Assembly: GCF_001419795.1 (NCBI RefSeq)
Contig: NZ_LIRL01000415.1
Location: 346-37,570 of the forward strand
DNA length: 37,225 nt
Origin: Streptomyces niveiscabiei
GTDB lineage: Bacteria > Actinomycetota > Actinomycetes > Streptomycetales > Streptomycetaceae
Direction: 5' to 3'
The position numbers and the translations under genes were made by a program. A model generated the notes under the pieces. That model searched no databases. It was not told where the DNA came from and saw only the letters and a list, made by a program, of their open reading frames with translations. Shown here piece by piece: positions 1 to 7,804 of the stretch (position 1 is the first letter of the stretch; every line of letters begins with the position of its first letter).

Positions 1-1
1 G

Positions 2-862
2 CTGGCCGGCGCGCTCGGCGGCTGCGTCAACAGCGCCTCGGGCCGGGCCGTCATGGGCTGGTTCCCGCCCGGCAGCCACGGCTTCGCCATCAGCCTGCGC
101 GTCGCGGCCGTCCCGCTCGGCGGCGCCATCGGCGCGCTCATCCTGCCCACCCTCGCGCTGCACGTCGGCTTCCGCGCTGTGTACGGCTTCCTGACGGCGT
201 TCGCGCTCGTCGCGACCCTCGTCATCGTCTGCTGGCTCGACGAACCGCCGCTGCCGCCGGCCGGCCACCGCGCCACCACCGTCAGCCCGCTGCGGCGCTG
301 GATCATCTGGCGGATCTCGATCAGCGCGTTCCTCCTCGACTTCCCCCAGTTCACCGTCCTGTCGTTCGCCGCGATCTACCTCCACACCGTGCACCACGTC
401 GGCATCGGCACCATCTCCGGACTGCTCTTCGCCGTCCAGGCCCTCGGCGCGGTCTCCCGCGTGGCGAGCGGCCGGTGGACGGACCGGCGGGGCGGCCGGC
501 ACCGCCGCACCCTGGTCATCGCCTACAGCTGGATCATCGCCGCCTGCTTCGCCGCCCTCGCCCTGTGCGAGTCGGGGCCCGCCTGGCTCGCGGCGGCCCT
601 CATGGTCCTGGCCGGGCTGCTCTCCTGCGGCTGGCACGGCGTCCACTACGCCGAGATCGCGATCATGGCAGGCAAGGAGCGCTCCGGGACCGCGCTGGGG
701 ATGGAGAACACCATGGTCTTCGCGGGCGCCTTCCTCACGCCCCTGGTCATCCCCGGCATCCTCGCGGCCACCTCCTGGCCGGCCGTCATGCTGCTGATCG
801 GCGCCGTGCCCGCGGTGCTGTCGGCTCTGGTGATGCCCCGTGAGACGGCGCCCCCGGCGTGA
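2..862 (+). CDS. MFS transporter, C-terminal part (5' end outside window)
   Basis: The reading frame is open from base 2, so the gene begins to the left of the window; the internal ATG at 53 is not its start. What remains is about 286 residues of alternating hydrophobic segments. One of the cytoplasmic loops contains an RxxDRRGGRHRR stretch that resembles the MFS signature between transmembrane helices. The visible part probably covers the second half of the protein, and the C-terminus is short and hydrophilic. Membrane transport of a small molecule by the major facilitator mechanism is a family-level assignment; nothing seen here identifies the substrate. The next gene lies about 115 bp downstream on the same strand, so co-transcription is possible but not shown. 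Confidence 0.8.
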   Translation: MAGALGGCVNSASGRAVMGWFPPGSHGFAISLRVAAVPLGGAIGALILPTLALHVGFRAVYGFLTAFALVATLVIVCWLDEPPLPPAGHRATTVSPLRRWIIWRISISAFLLDFPQFTVLSFAAIYLHTVHHVGIGTISGLLFAVQALGAVSRVASGRWTDRRGGRHRRTLVIAYSWIIAACFAALALCESGPAWLAAALMVLAGLLSCGWHGVHYAEIAIMAGKERSGTALGMENTMVFAGAFLTPLVIPGILAATSWPAVMLLIGAVPAVLSALVMPRETAPPA

Positions 863-976
863 GCCCGCACTTCCCGGGACCCGGGGCCATGTGCTGACAG
901 ATCGGGGATTTCATCACAAAAGAAGGTAAGCATCTGGGAGGGTGGTGGCCTCGGGGCAGACAGAGCAGGGGGCGGA

Positions 977-1726
977 ATGTCTGTAGTGAAGTCCGGAGTC
1001 AAACGGCTCCTGGGGCGCGCCGGATTCGACATCGTGCGCAGCACCAGGATCCAGGGCGGGGTCGACGAGTTCATCCCGTTCGAGGCGACGATGAATGCCG
1101 CACGGGCGGCCGGTCTGCCGGTCGGTGACTACATCGACGAGGTCATGAACGGGACGCCCGGCGCCACCCGGGCCACCATCGACCGGCTCCGCGCGCTCGG
1201 CGTCTTCGCCGACGGCCCGCGCACGGTGCTGGAGATCGGCCCCGGGTCCGGGCGGTACCTGGAAAGGACGCTGGAGGAGTGCTCGCCCGAGCGCTACGAG
1301 ATATACGAGACGGCGGCGCCCTGGGCCGACCACCTCGTCAACACGTTCGGCGTGGTCGCCCGCCCCACCGAGGGGTGCAGCCTCGCCCCGACCCCCGACG
1401 CCGCCATCGACCTCGTACAGGCCCACAAGGTCTTCAGCACCGTGACCTTCCTCTGCGCCTGCCGCTACTTCTTCGAGATGGCCCGGGTCACGCGGCCCGG
1501 CGGACGGATCGTCTTCGACGTGATGACGGAGACCTGCCTGGACCCGGCCGCCGTGCGCACCTGGGCCACGCAGGGCGGCGAGGGGCACGGCTCCTTCCCG
1601 GCAGCCATGCCCCGCCGTACCTGCGTGGACCTCTTCGAGACCCTCGGCTGCGACCTGGAGGCCGGTTTCCTCGCCCCCATGGGGGTCGCCACCACCGAGG
1701 TGCTCGTCTTCAGGAAGCGGGCCTGA
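977..1726 (+). CDS. Class I SAM-dependent methyltransferase
   Basis: A 249-residue protein with a Rossmann-type SAM-binding motif I, VLEIGPGSGRYLE, near residues 84-96. An acidic residue follows the next strand (YEIYE), and a later PGGRIVFDVM segment matches the post-motif strand of class I methyltransferases. The start ATG at 977 follows a purine-rich GGGGGCGGA sequence. The first 30 residues (VKRLLGRAGFDIVR) resemble the N-terminal helix of methyltransferases found near glycan or lipid biosynthesis genes, but no such genes are visible here. The acceptor substrate is unknown. The gene is convergent with ectD and ends only 30 bp from it, so it probably has no functional link to the ectoine locus. 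Confidence 0.82.
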   Translation: MSVVKSGVKRLLGRAGFDIVRSTRIQGGVDEFIPFEATMNAARAAGLPVGDYIDEVMNGTPGATRATIDRLRALGVFADGPRTVLEIGPGSGRYLERTLEECSPERYEIYETAAPWADHLVNTFGVVARPTEGCSLAPTPDAAIDLVQAHKVFSTVTFLCACRYFFEMARVTRPGGRIVFDVMTETCLDPAAVRTWATQGGEGHGSFPAAMPRRTCVDLFETLGCDLEAGFLAPMGVATTEVLVFRKRA

Positions 1727-1756
1727 CCTCGGGGGAGGAGACCTGCCGGTCACTTC

Positions 1757-2644
1757 CTAGCGCACGGGCGTGAAATCCCGGGCCCCGATGAATTCGGGGC
1801 GGCGTACAGGCGCCGCGAAGGGTTCCACCGCCTCGTTGTCGACGCTGTTGAAGACGACGAACAGGTTGGAGCGCGGGTAGGGGGTGATGTTGTCGCCGGA
1901 GCCGTGCATGGCGTTGCAGTCGAACCAGACCGCCGAGCCGGCCGGGCCGGTGAAGAGGCGGATGCCGTGCGCGTCGGCCAGCCCGGTGAGCGCCTTGTGG
2001 GACGGGGTGCCCGCGTCCTGCATCTGGAGGGAGCGCTTGTAGTTGTCCTTGGGCGTCTCGCCCGCGCACCCCAGGAACGTCCGGTGCGAGCCCGGCATGA
2101 TCATGAGCCCGCCGTTGGTGTCCAGGTTGGGGGTGAGCGCGATGGACACCGACACCGTGCGCATCCGGGGCAGGCCGTCCTCCGCGTGCCACGTCTCGAA
2201 GTCGGAGTGCCAGTAGAAACCGGACGCGCCGAAACCGGGCTTGACGTTGATGCGGGACTGGTGGACGTACACGTCGGAGCCGAGGATCTGGCGGGCCCGG
2301 CCCGCGACGCGCTCGTCGCGCACGAGAGCGGCGAACACCTCGCTGATCCGGTGCACCTCGAAGACCGAACGGACCTCGCCGGAGCGGGGTTCGACGATGG
2401 CGCGCTCGTCGGCGCGGACCGCCGGGTCGTTCAGCAGACGGTTCAACTCCGCCCGGTAGACGTCCACTTCGGCCGGTTCGACGAGCCGGTCGACCGCGAG
2501 GAAGCCGTCCGTGTCGTACGCGGCGAGGTCGGCCGCGGTGATCGGCCCGGGGGTGCCGGGGGCCGACCAGACGACCGGGTCCTGACGGGGGGTCGTGACT
2601 TCGCGGGGGCCACGGCTCGGGTAGAGGTCGGTGAGCATGGTCAT
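1757..2644 (-). CDS. ectD: Ectoine 5-hydroxylase (EctD)
   Basis: Fe(II)/2-oxoglutarate-dependent dioxygenase of the PhyH/EctD family that converts ectoine to 5-hydroxyectoine. The 295-residue length fits EctD. The iron triad is visible as H146-x-D148 in FYWHSDFETWH and H247 in NAMHGSGDN, and the family signature QSRINVKPGFGASG lies just before it (residues 129-142). The N-terminus DLYPSRGPREVTTPRQDPVVW is typical. The start is ATG 2644 with GAAGGA upstream; a second ATG lies two codons in. It is the last gene of the ehu-ect set, but it is separated from ectC by a tnpB insertion whose left end may even supply this ribosome binding site. Read-through from ectABC would have to cross about 1.4 kb of foreign DNA. 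Confidence 0.95.
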   Translation of the reverse strand: MTMLTDLYPSRGPREVTTPRQDPVVWSAPGTPGPITAADLAAYDTDGFLAVDRLVEPAEVDVYRAELNRLLNDPAVRADERAIVEPRSGEVRSVFEVHRISEVFAALVRDERVAGRARQILGSDVYVHQSRINVKPGFGASGFYWHSDFETWHAEDGLPRMRTVSVSIALTPNLDTNGGLMIMPGSHRTFLGCAGETPKDNYKRSLQMQDAGTPSHKALTGLADAHGIRLFTGPAGSAVWFDCNAMHGSGDNITPYPRSNLFVVFNSVDNEAVEPFAAPVRRPEFIGARDFTPVR

Positions 2645-2665
2645 TGGGTCTGTCCTTCGTGGATA

Positions 2666-2685
2666 CCCCGGCCTTCAGACCGGGG
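2666..2685 (+). repeat. Left-end subterminal hairpin of the first tnpB element
   Basis: CCCCGGCC and GACCGGGG pair around a TTCA loop, with a single mismatch. The second element has the same structure with perfect pairing and the same TTCA loop. IS200/IS605 transposases recognise such imperfect subterminal palindromes. Confidence 0.7.
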
Positions 2686-2724
2686 AGGAAACGAAGCTCC
2701 TGCGGAGCAGGGCAGGGAAAGCCG

Positions 2725-2796
2725 GTTCGCCGCCAGGGCGGACCGACGTGCGCCATCCACCGGCCGACACCCGCTGGCCACACGGAAGTTGATACG
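2725..2796 (-). pseudogene. Decayed relic of a ribbon-helix-helix gene beside tnpB
   Basis: Read on the minus strand, this stretch encodes I-NFRV at one end and GARRSALAA at the other. These match the two ends of the intact 50-residue RHH protein of the second element (IFNFRI at its start, GERRSAQGA before its stop). At the DNA level the 3' part aligns at roughly 80% by eye. About 26 central codons (the helices) are missing, the start codon is lost and the TAA stop has become AAC. The 9-bp operator repeats found in the other copy are also absent. I interpret it as an internally deleted, non-functional remnant. Confidence 0.55.
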
Positions 2797-2805
2797 GTGT
2801 GAGGC

Positions 2806-4014
2806 GTGACGCGGCAGGTCAAGCGGGCGTTCAAGTACCGCTTCTACCCCACAGGCGAGCAGGCGGCTGAGCTGTCGCGCACGTTCGGCTGCGTCCGCCT
2901 CGTCTACAACAAGGCGCTGGAGGAGCGCACCCGGGCCTGGTACGGCGAGCAGCGCCGCATCTCCTACGTGCAGTCCTCCGCCGTACTCACGGAGTGGAAG
3001 AAGACCGGGGAACTGGCTTTCCTGGCCGAGGTGTCCTCGGTGCCGCTGCAGCAGGCGCTGCGCCATCTGCAGACGGCGTTCGGGAACTTCTTCGCCAAGC
3101 GCGCGAAGTATCCGCGCTTCAAGTCGCGGAAGAAGTCGGGTGCGTCGGCCGAGTACACCCGCTCCGCTTTCACCTGGCGCGAGGAGAAGCTGACGCTCGC
3201 GAAGATGGCCGAGCCGTTGGACATTCGCTGGTCGCGTCCGCTGCCCGAGGGGACGGAGCCGACCACGGTGACCGTGTCCCGCGATTCGGCGGGCCGCTGG
3301 TTCGTGTCCCTGCTGTGCCAGGACACCATCGCCCCGGCCGCCGCCACCACGGCGGCCGTCGGCCTGGACGCCGGGATCACCTCCTTGGTGACCCTGTCCA
3401 CCGGCGAGAAGATCGCCAACCGACGGCACGAGCGCCGTGACCGCGCCCGTCTCGCCAAGGCTCAGCGTGAGCTGTCGCGGAAGGCGAAGGGCTCCAACAA
3501 CCGGGAGAAGGCCCGACGCAGGGTCGCCCGCGTGCATGCGCGGATCGTTGACCGGCGCCGTGACTTCCTGCACAAGCTGTCGACTCGTCTCGTCCGTGAG
3601 AACCAAACGGTCGTGATCGAGGACCTCACGGTCCGCAACCTGCTGAAGAACGGCACCCTCGCACGCGCCATCAGTGATGCGTCGTGGACGCAACTGCGCT
3701 CCATGCTGGAGTACAAGTGCGCCTGGTACGGGCGTGAACTCGTCGTGATCGACCGCTTCTTCCCCAGCAGCAAGCTGTGCGGGAACTGCGGCACGGTCGC
3801 ATCGAAGCTGCCGCTGAACGTCCGCGCGTGGACGTGTGAGTGTGGCGCGGTGCATGACCGCGACGTGAACGCGGCTCGCAACATCCTGGCCGCCGGGCTG
3901 GCGGCGTCTGCCTGTGGAGACGGTGTAAGACCTCAACGGGAGTCCTCCCGGACGGGGCAGTCGTCGGTGAAGCAGGAACCCCAGCGGGCAACCGCTGGAA
4001 TCCCCCGCCTTTAG
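2806..4014 (+). CDS. tnpB: TnpB, RNA-guided endonuclease of an IS605-type element
   Basis: A 402-residue OrfB/TnpB protein starting at GTG 2806 (VKRAFKYRFYPTGEQ is the usual N-terminus). The RuvC-like triad is intact: D188 in VGLDAGI, E272 in VIEDL and D353 in DRDVNAARN. A zinc ribbon (C325, C328, C344, C346) sits between the last two. Known TnpB proteins form a complex with an omega RNA made from the element's right end and cut DNA next to a transposon-adjacent motif, favouring retention of the element. The stop codon lies in the loop of the terminal hairpin, so the 3' coding sequence overlaps the guide-RNA scaffold. It is transcribed against the ectABC operon. The intact triad argues against a nuclease-dead repressor derivative. 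Confidence 0.95.
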   Translation: MTRQVKRAFKYRFYPTGEQAAELSRTFGCVRLVYNKALEERTRAWYGEQRRISYVQSSAVLTEWKKTGELAFLAEVSSVPLQQALRHLQTAFGNFFAKRAKYPRFKSRKKSGASAEYTRSAFTWREEKLTLAKMAEPLDIRWSRPLPEGTEPTTVTVSRDSAGRWFVSLLCQDTIAPAAATTAAVGLDAGITSLVTLSTGEKIANRRHERRDRARLAKAQRELSRKAKGSNNREKARRRVARVHARIVDRRRDFLHKLSTRLVRENQTVVIEDLTVRNLLKNGTLARAISDASWTQLRSMLEYKCAWYGRELVVIDRFFPSSKLCGNCGTVASKLPLNVRAWTCECGAVHDRDVNAARNILAAGLAASACGDGVRPQRESSRTGQSSVKQEPQRATAGIPRL

Positions 4015-4047
4015 GCGGGAGAGGAAGCCAAGGGATCAGTCCTCCAG
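3900..4047 (+). ncRNA. Predicted TnpB omega RNA (right-end scaffold plus guide)
   Basis: The 3' end of tnpB and the right end contain two strong hairpins. The first is CAGCGG-GCAA-CCGCTG (3982-3997) with a GNRA tetraloop; the second is CCCGCCT-TT-AGGCGGG (4004-4019). The second element has the same layout with different paired bases, which supports an RNA fold. In characterised TnpB systems the scaffold ends at the element edge and the following 16 nt or so of flanking DNA act as guide; here that would start at 4032 and cover the last codons of ectC in antisense. The 5' limit is a guess and the 3' limit assumes a 16-nt guide. Confidence 0.6.
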
Positions 4048-4431
4048 GAGCAGGGGATAGACGCCGTTCTCGTCGTGGTCCTCGCGGCCGGTGACGGGCG
4101 GGTTGAACACGCACACGCACCGGAAGTCGGTCTTCGGCCGCAGGGTGTGCCGCTCGTGGCCGTCGAGGAGGTACATCGTGCCGGGGGTGATGAGGTGGGT
4201 GAGGCCCGTCTCGTCGTCGGTGAGCTCCGCCTCGCCCTCGACGCACAGGACCGCCTCGACGTGGTTCGCGTACCACATGCTGGTCTCGGTCCCGGCGTAC
4301 AGCACCGTCTCGTGCAGCGAGAACCCGACCTTCTCGCGGGCGAGGACGATGCGTTTGCTCTCCCAGGTGCCGGACTGGGAGCGGACATGCCGGTCGGTGT
4401 TCTCGATCTCCGCGAGAGATCTGATGATCAT
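4036..4431 (-). CDS. ectC: Ectoine synthase (EctC)
   Basis: A 131-residue cupin that cyclises N-gamma-acetyl-L-2,4-diaminobutyrate to ectoine. The start [16 protein letters not shown] is the conserved family N-terminus, so I reject the longer frame that begins upstream at 4554. Residues in the metal site positions are visible (E59 in NHVEAV, Y87 in GTMYLLDG, H92 in GHERH), and the motif [18 protein letters not shown] is characteristic. The length matches the family (about 130 residues). It lies 61 bp after ectB, and its stop codon is 4 bp from the edge of the tnpB element. The omega RNA guide of that element would be complementary to this gene's mRNA end. Confidence 0.96.
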   Translation of the reverse strand: MIIRSLAEIENTDRHVRSQSGTWESKRIVLAREKVGFSLHETVLYAGTETSMWYANHVEAVLCVEGEAELTDDETGLTHLITPGTMYLLDGHERHTLRPKTDFRCVCVFNPPVTGREDHDENGVYPLLLED

Positions 4432-4492
4432 TTTTACGCCAATCTTTGTGTCTGCCTTGCCGGGCGCAGGGCCTCCGCGCCCGCCCCGAAGT

Positions 4493-5755
4493 TCAGCCCG
4501 ACGCGCGCACGGCCCGTTCGAGAATGTCCAGCCCCTCGTCCAGCTCCGCCTCACTCACCGTCAGCGCCGGCAGCAGCTTCACGACCTCCCCCTCCGGCCC
4601 CGACGTCTCCAGCAGCAGCCCCCGCTCGAAGGCCCGCGCACACACCTCGGACGCCCGCGCCGGGTCCTCGAACTCGACCCCCCACACCAGCCCGCGCCCC
4701 CGGCAGGACGTCCCCGTGTGCTCCGCGCACAGCGCGAGCAGCCGCTGCTCGACGTGTTCACCGAGCCGCGCCGTCCGCAGCTCCGTCTCCTTGTCGGCCC
4801 AGTACGCGTGCAGCGCGGCCGTCGCCGTCACGAACGCCGGGTTGTTGCCCCGGAACGTCCCGTTGTGCTCACCCGGCTCCCACAGGTCCAGCTCGGGCCT
4901 GAACAGGGTGAGCGCCATCGGCAGCCCGTACCCGCTGATGGACTTCGACACGGTCACGATGTCCGGCGTGATCCCCGCCTCCTCGAAGGAGAAGAACGAC
5001 CCCGTACGACCGCACCCCATCTGGATGTCGTCGACGATCAGCAGCATGTCGTGCCGCTCGCACAGCGCCGCGAGCCCGCGCAGCCACTCGGGCCGGGCGA
5101 CGTTGATGCCGCCCTCGCCCTGCACGGTCTCCACGATGACGGCCGCCGGATGGTTCAGCCCGGACCCGGTGTCCGCGAGGAGCCGCTCGAACCACAGGAA
5201 GTCCGGGACCTGCCCGTCGAGATAGTCGTCGAACGGCATCGGCGTCCCGTGGACCAGCGGAATCCCCGCCCCGGCCCGCTTGAACGCGTTCCCGGTGACC
5301 GCGAGCGAGCCCAGCGTCATCCCGTGGAAGGCGTTGGTGAACGAGACGACGGACTCCCGCCCCTTCGCCTTGCGCGCCAGCTTCAGCGCGGACTCCACCG
5401 CGTTGGTCCCCGTCGGCCCCGGGAACATCACCTTGTACGGCAGGTCGCGCGGCTTGAGGACGAGGTCGTGGAAGCTCTCCAGGAAGGCCCGTTTGGCGGT
5501 GGTCGCCATGTCCAGGCCGTGCGTGATGCCGTCGTTCTCCAGGTAGTCGAGCAGCGCGCGTTTCAGTACGGGGTTGTTGTGGCCGTAGTTGAGGGAACCG
5601 GCACCGGCGAAGAAGTCCAGGTAGCGGCGCCCGTCCTCGGACCACAGATGGCTGCCGCGCGCCTGGTCGAAGACGACGGGCCAGCCGCGGCAGTAGCTGC
5701 GGACCTCGGACTCCAGCAGTTCGAACGTACTCAGGGGCGTCTCGATGGTGGTCAT
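4493..5755 (-). CDS. ectB: L-2,4-diaminobutyrate transaminase (EctB)
   Basis: A 420-residue class III aminotransferase using PLP; it makes L-2,4-diaminobutyrate from aspartate semialdehyde and glutamate. The start [20 protein letters not shown] is typical of EctB; a longer upstream frame has no family similarity. Visible motifs are [18 protein letters not shown] (residues 111-128, cofactor phosphate binding), [12 protein letters not shown] with the PLP-contacting Asp near 242-243, and K271 in [10 protein letters not shown] as the Schiff-base lysine. It lies 34 bp downstream of ectA and 61 bp upstream of ectC in one operon. No disruption is seen. Confidence 0.96.
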   Translation of the reverse strand: MTTIETPLSTFELLESEVRSYCRGWPVVFDQARGSHLWSEDGRRYLDFFAGAGSLNYGHNNPVLKRALLDYLENDGITHGLDMATTAKRAFLESFHDLVLKPRDLPYKVMFPGPTGTNAVESALKLARKAKGRESVVSFTNAFHGMTLGSLAVTGNAFKRAGAGIPLVHGTPMPFDDYLDGQVPDFLWFERLLADTGSGLNHPAAVIVETVQGEGGINVARPEWLRGLAALCERHDMLLIVDDIQMGCGRTGSFFSFEEAGITPDIVTVSKSISGYGLPMALTLFRPELDLWEPGEHNGTFRGNNPAFVTATAALHAYWADKETELRTARLGEHVEQRLLALCAEHTGTSCRGRGLVWGVEFEDPARASEVCARAFERGLLLETSGPEGEVVKLLPALTVSEAELDEGLDILERAVRASG

Positions 5756-5789
5756 GCGGGTACTCCAGACACAGGGTGTGGGGGGTGAG

Positions 5790-6275
5790 TCAGCGAAGGG
5801 GGCCGATGCGGTGCAGCACCTCGGGCTCGTGCCCGTCGCCGGGGAAGAGTTCGTCGTCGAAGAGCACGGTCTCCTCGACACCGGCGCCGTGCCGCGCCGC
5901 GTACGACGCGAACAGCGCGCGCGAGGCCGCGTTGTCCTGCGTGATGGTGGTCTCCACCGAGGACGCGGCGACCCGTACGGTCAGCGCGTCGAGCAGTGCA
6001 CCGGCGAGGCCCCGCCCCTGATGGGCGTCGTCCACGGCGATCTGCCAGACGAAGAGGGTCCCGGGCCGCTCGGGCCGCAGATAGCCGGTGACGAAGGCGA
6101 CGGGGTCGCCCTCGTGCCGAGCGACGGCCGAGGTGTCCGCGAAGTCGCGGCACCACAGGAGGTAGCTGTAGGGGGAGTTGAGGTCGAGTACCCGGGAGTC
6201 ACGGGCGATGCGCCACAGCGCGGCACCGTCGTCCACGGTCGGTCGGTCGATGGTCAGGGCAGGCTGAAAGGGCAT
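5790..6275 (-). CDS. ectA: L-2,4-diaminobutyrate N-gamma-acetyltransferase (EctA)
   Basis: A 161-residue GNAT-family acetyltransferase that transfers acetyl from acetyl-CoA to the gamma-amino group of diaminobutyrate. The acetyl-CoA pyrophosphate loop is seen as HQGRGLAGALLDAL near residues 90-103, after the beta strand VWQIAVDD. The N-terminus with RVLDLNSPYSYLLWCRDF is an EctA hallmark. It is the first of the ect genes and follows ehuA by 73 bp on the same strand, so transport and synthesis genes may share a transcript. Confidence 0.95.
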   Translation of the reverse strand: MPFQPALTIDRPTVDDGAALWRIARDSRVLDLNSPYSYLLWCRDFADTSAVARHEGDPVAFVTGYLRPERPGTLFVWQIAVDDAHQGRGLAGALLDALTVRVAASSVETTITQDNAASRALFASYAARHGAGVEETVLFDDELFPGDGHEPEVLHRIGPLR

Positions 6276-6348
6276 GGGTCCCTAGGGTCGGGAACAGGGG
6301 AACGTGCGGGGGAGCGGTCAGGCGGACTGCGCGCTGCTGTACGGGAGT

Positions 6349-7170
6349 TCACAGGACGGCGCTCAGGAATTCCCGCGTACGGCGGTGGCTCGGCGCGTTG
6401 AAGAGCTGCTCGGGGCTCCCCGCCTCCACGACCTGCCCCGCGTCGAACATCAGGACCTCGTCGGAGACGTCCCGCGCGAACCCCATCTCGTGGGTGACGC
6501 ACAGCAGGGTGATGTCGGTCGTGGACGCGATCTCCCGCAGCAGGTCCAGGACGCCGGAGACGAGTTCGGGGTCCAGCGCCGAGGTCACCTCGTCGAGCAG
6601 GAGGATCTCCGGCTCCATGGCCAACGCCCGGGCGATGGCGACGCGTTGCTGCTGCCCGCCGGACAGCCGCGTCGGATGCTCCAGGGCCTTGTCCGCGAGG
6701 CCGACCATGTCGAGGAGCTCCCGCGCCCGCGTCTCGGCCTGCTCCTTGGGCTGCCCGAGAGCGCGCACGGGGGCCTCGGTGATGTTGCGCAGGACGTTCA
6801 TGTGCGGGAACAGGTTGAAGTGCTGGAACACCATGCCGATCCTTCGCCGGACCTGCCGCAGGTGCTTCTCGTCGGCGGGCTTGAGAGAGCCGTCGTCCGC
6901 GCGCCGGTGCGACAGCGGTTCGCCGTCCACCCAGATCACGCCGTCCGACACCCGCTCCAGCGTCATCAGCAGCCGCAGGATCGTGGTCTTGCCGGAGCCG
7001 GAGGGGCCGATCAGCGTGATGTGCCGGCCGCGTTCGACACGGAAGTCCAGCTCGTCGAGGACGGTGTGGTCGCCGTAGCGCTTGACGACCCGTTCGAAGC
7101 GGATCATCGGCGGCGCGGTCACGGAACTCTCCGGATCTTCATGGGGCTGGGGTGCGATGTCAGTGGCCAA
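6349..7170 (-). CDS. ehuA: Ectoine/hydroxyectoine ABC transporter ATPase (EhuA)
   Basis: ABC ATPase of the polar amino acid family. Walker A GPSGSGKTT, Q-loop region MVFQHFNLFPHMNVL, signature LSGGQQQRVAIARAL, Walker B ILLLDEVTSALDPE and the switch His in CVTHEMGFA are all present. The frame opens at a TTG (7170) overlapping the end of ehuD by 11 nt; a GTG at 7122 or the ATG at 7107 (MIRFERVVKRYG) are possible alternative starts and would shorten the tail of about 21 residues. The assignment to ectoine uptake rests on the neighbouring ect genes and the matching permeases and binding protein; alone it could serve any polar amino acid system. Confidence 0.87.
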   Translation of the reverse strand: MATDIAPQPHEDPESSVTAPPMIRFERVVKRYGDHTVLDELDFRVERGRHITLIGPSGSGKTTILRLLMTLERVSDGVIWVDGEPLSHRRADDGSLKPADEKHLRQVRRRIGMVFQHFNLFPHMNVLRNITEAPVRALGQPKEQAETRARELLDMVGLADKALEHPTRLSGGQQQRVAIARALAMEPEILLLDEVTSALDPELVSGVLDLLREIASTTDITLLCVTHEMGFARDVSDEVLMFDAGQVVEAGSPEQLFNAPSHRRTREFLSAVL

Positions 7171-7804
7171 GGCGTTGCTCCAGCTTCCTCAGGGCGAGCG
7201 AGGTCGGGTAGCTCGCCAGCAGGAAGACCAGTCCGGCGAGGGTGAAGGCTTCGGGGTAGGCGAAGTGGTCGGCGCCGTACTCGCGGGCCTGCGCGACCAT
7301 CTCCGACACCGTGATCACGGCGAGGAACGGGGTCTCCTTGAACATCGCGATCGCGTAGTTGCCGAGCGCCGGCAGCACCGTACGGACCGCCTGCGGCAGG
7401 ACGACGTCCCGCCAGGTCCGCGACGGCGACAGCGACAGGGCGCGCGCGGCCTCCCACTGGCCCTTCGGCACGGCGTCGATACCGGCGCGGTAGACCTCCG
7501 CGAGGTACGCCGAGTAGTGGATGCCGAGCACGGCGACGCCGATCGTCAGTGGTGACACGGTGGTGAACACCGCGTACGCGCCCACGAGTTGGACCAGCAG
7601 CGGGGTGGAGCGCACGAACTCCAGGACGGCCTTGAGGGGGAACGTCACCCAGCGGCTGGGCGCACGCCCGCCGATCGCGAGCGCGAGGCCGAGGACGGCG
7701 GCGACGAGCGTGCCCAACACCGTTGCCAGGACAGTGGTCTTGAAGCCTTCGAGCAGCAGGGGGAGCGCCTCGCGGGCGGCCTCCCAGTCCCATTGGTAGT
7801 TCAC
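7160..7804 (-). CDS. ehuD: Ectoine/hydroxyectoine ABC transporter permease (EhuD)
   Basis: Integral membrane permease of the His/Glu/Gln/Arg (HisM-type) family, 214 residues. I choose GTG 7804 (VNYQWDWEAAREALPLLLEGFKTT) because it overlaps the ehuC stop as GTGA and matches the usual length; an upstream in-frame start at 7894 adds a non-homologous stretch. The EAA loop, which docks to the ATPase, is recognisable around GQWEAARALSLSPSRTWRDVVLPQA. Several hydrophobic helices span the rest. It is one of two permease subunits, partner of EhuC, and translationally coupled to both neighbours. Confidence 0.88.
   Translation of the reverse strand: MNYQWDWEAAREALPLLLEGFKTTVLATVLGTLVAAVLGLALAIGGRAPSRWVTFPLKAVLEFVRSTPLLVQLVGAYAVFTTVSPLTIGVAVLGIHYSAYLAEVYRAGIDAVPKGQWEAARALSLSPSRTWRDVVLPQAVRTVLPALGNYAIAMFKETPFLAVITVSEMVAQAREYGADHFAYPEAFTLAGLVFLLASYPTSLALRKLEQRLGH

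Larger units (their letters stand above)
2645..4031 (+). mobile_element. IS200/IS605-type (IS1341-like) tnpB-only element between ectC and ectD
   Basis: The element holds tnpB but no tnpA (Y1 transposase), so mobilisation would need a transposase in trans. The right edge at 4031 comes from alignment with the second copy at 22453-24040: both end in a hairpin followed by GAGGA(A/T)G(C/T)CAA, and both tnpB stop codons lie exactly 17 nt before that edge. The left end has a subterminal hairpin (2666-2685) followed by GCTCCTGCGGAGCAGGGCAG, shared with the other copy. The precise left edge is uncertain by about 20 nt because the ectD upstream region has no uninterrupted reference. Four bases separate the right edge from the ectC stop codon. 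No target duplication is expected for this family. Confidence 0.8.

Noticed and set aside
2641..3936. Minus-strand frame opposite tnpB in the ect-locus element
   Set aside because: Shadow of tnpB with no family features; only its terminal part, the RHH relic, is meaningful.
2806..4014. Ect-locus TnpB as a nuclease-dead repressor derivative
   Set aside because: All three RuvC acidic residues and the zinc ribbon cysteines are present.
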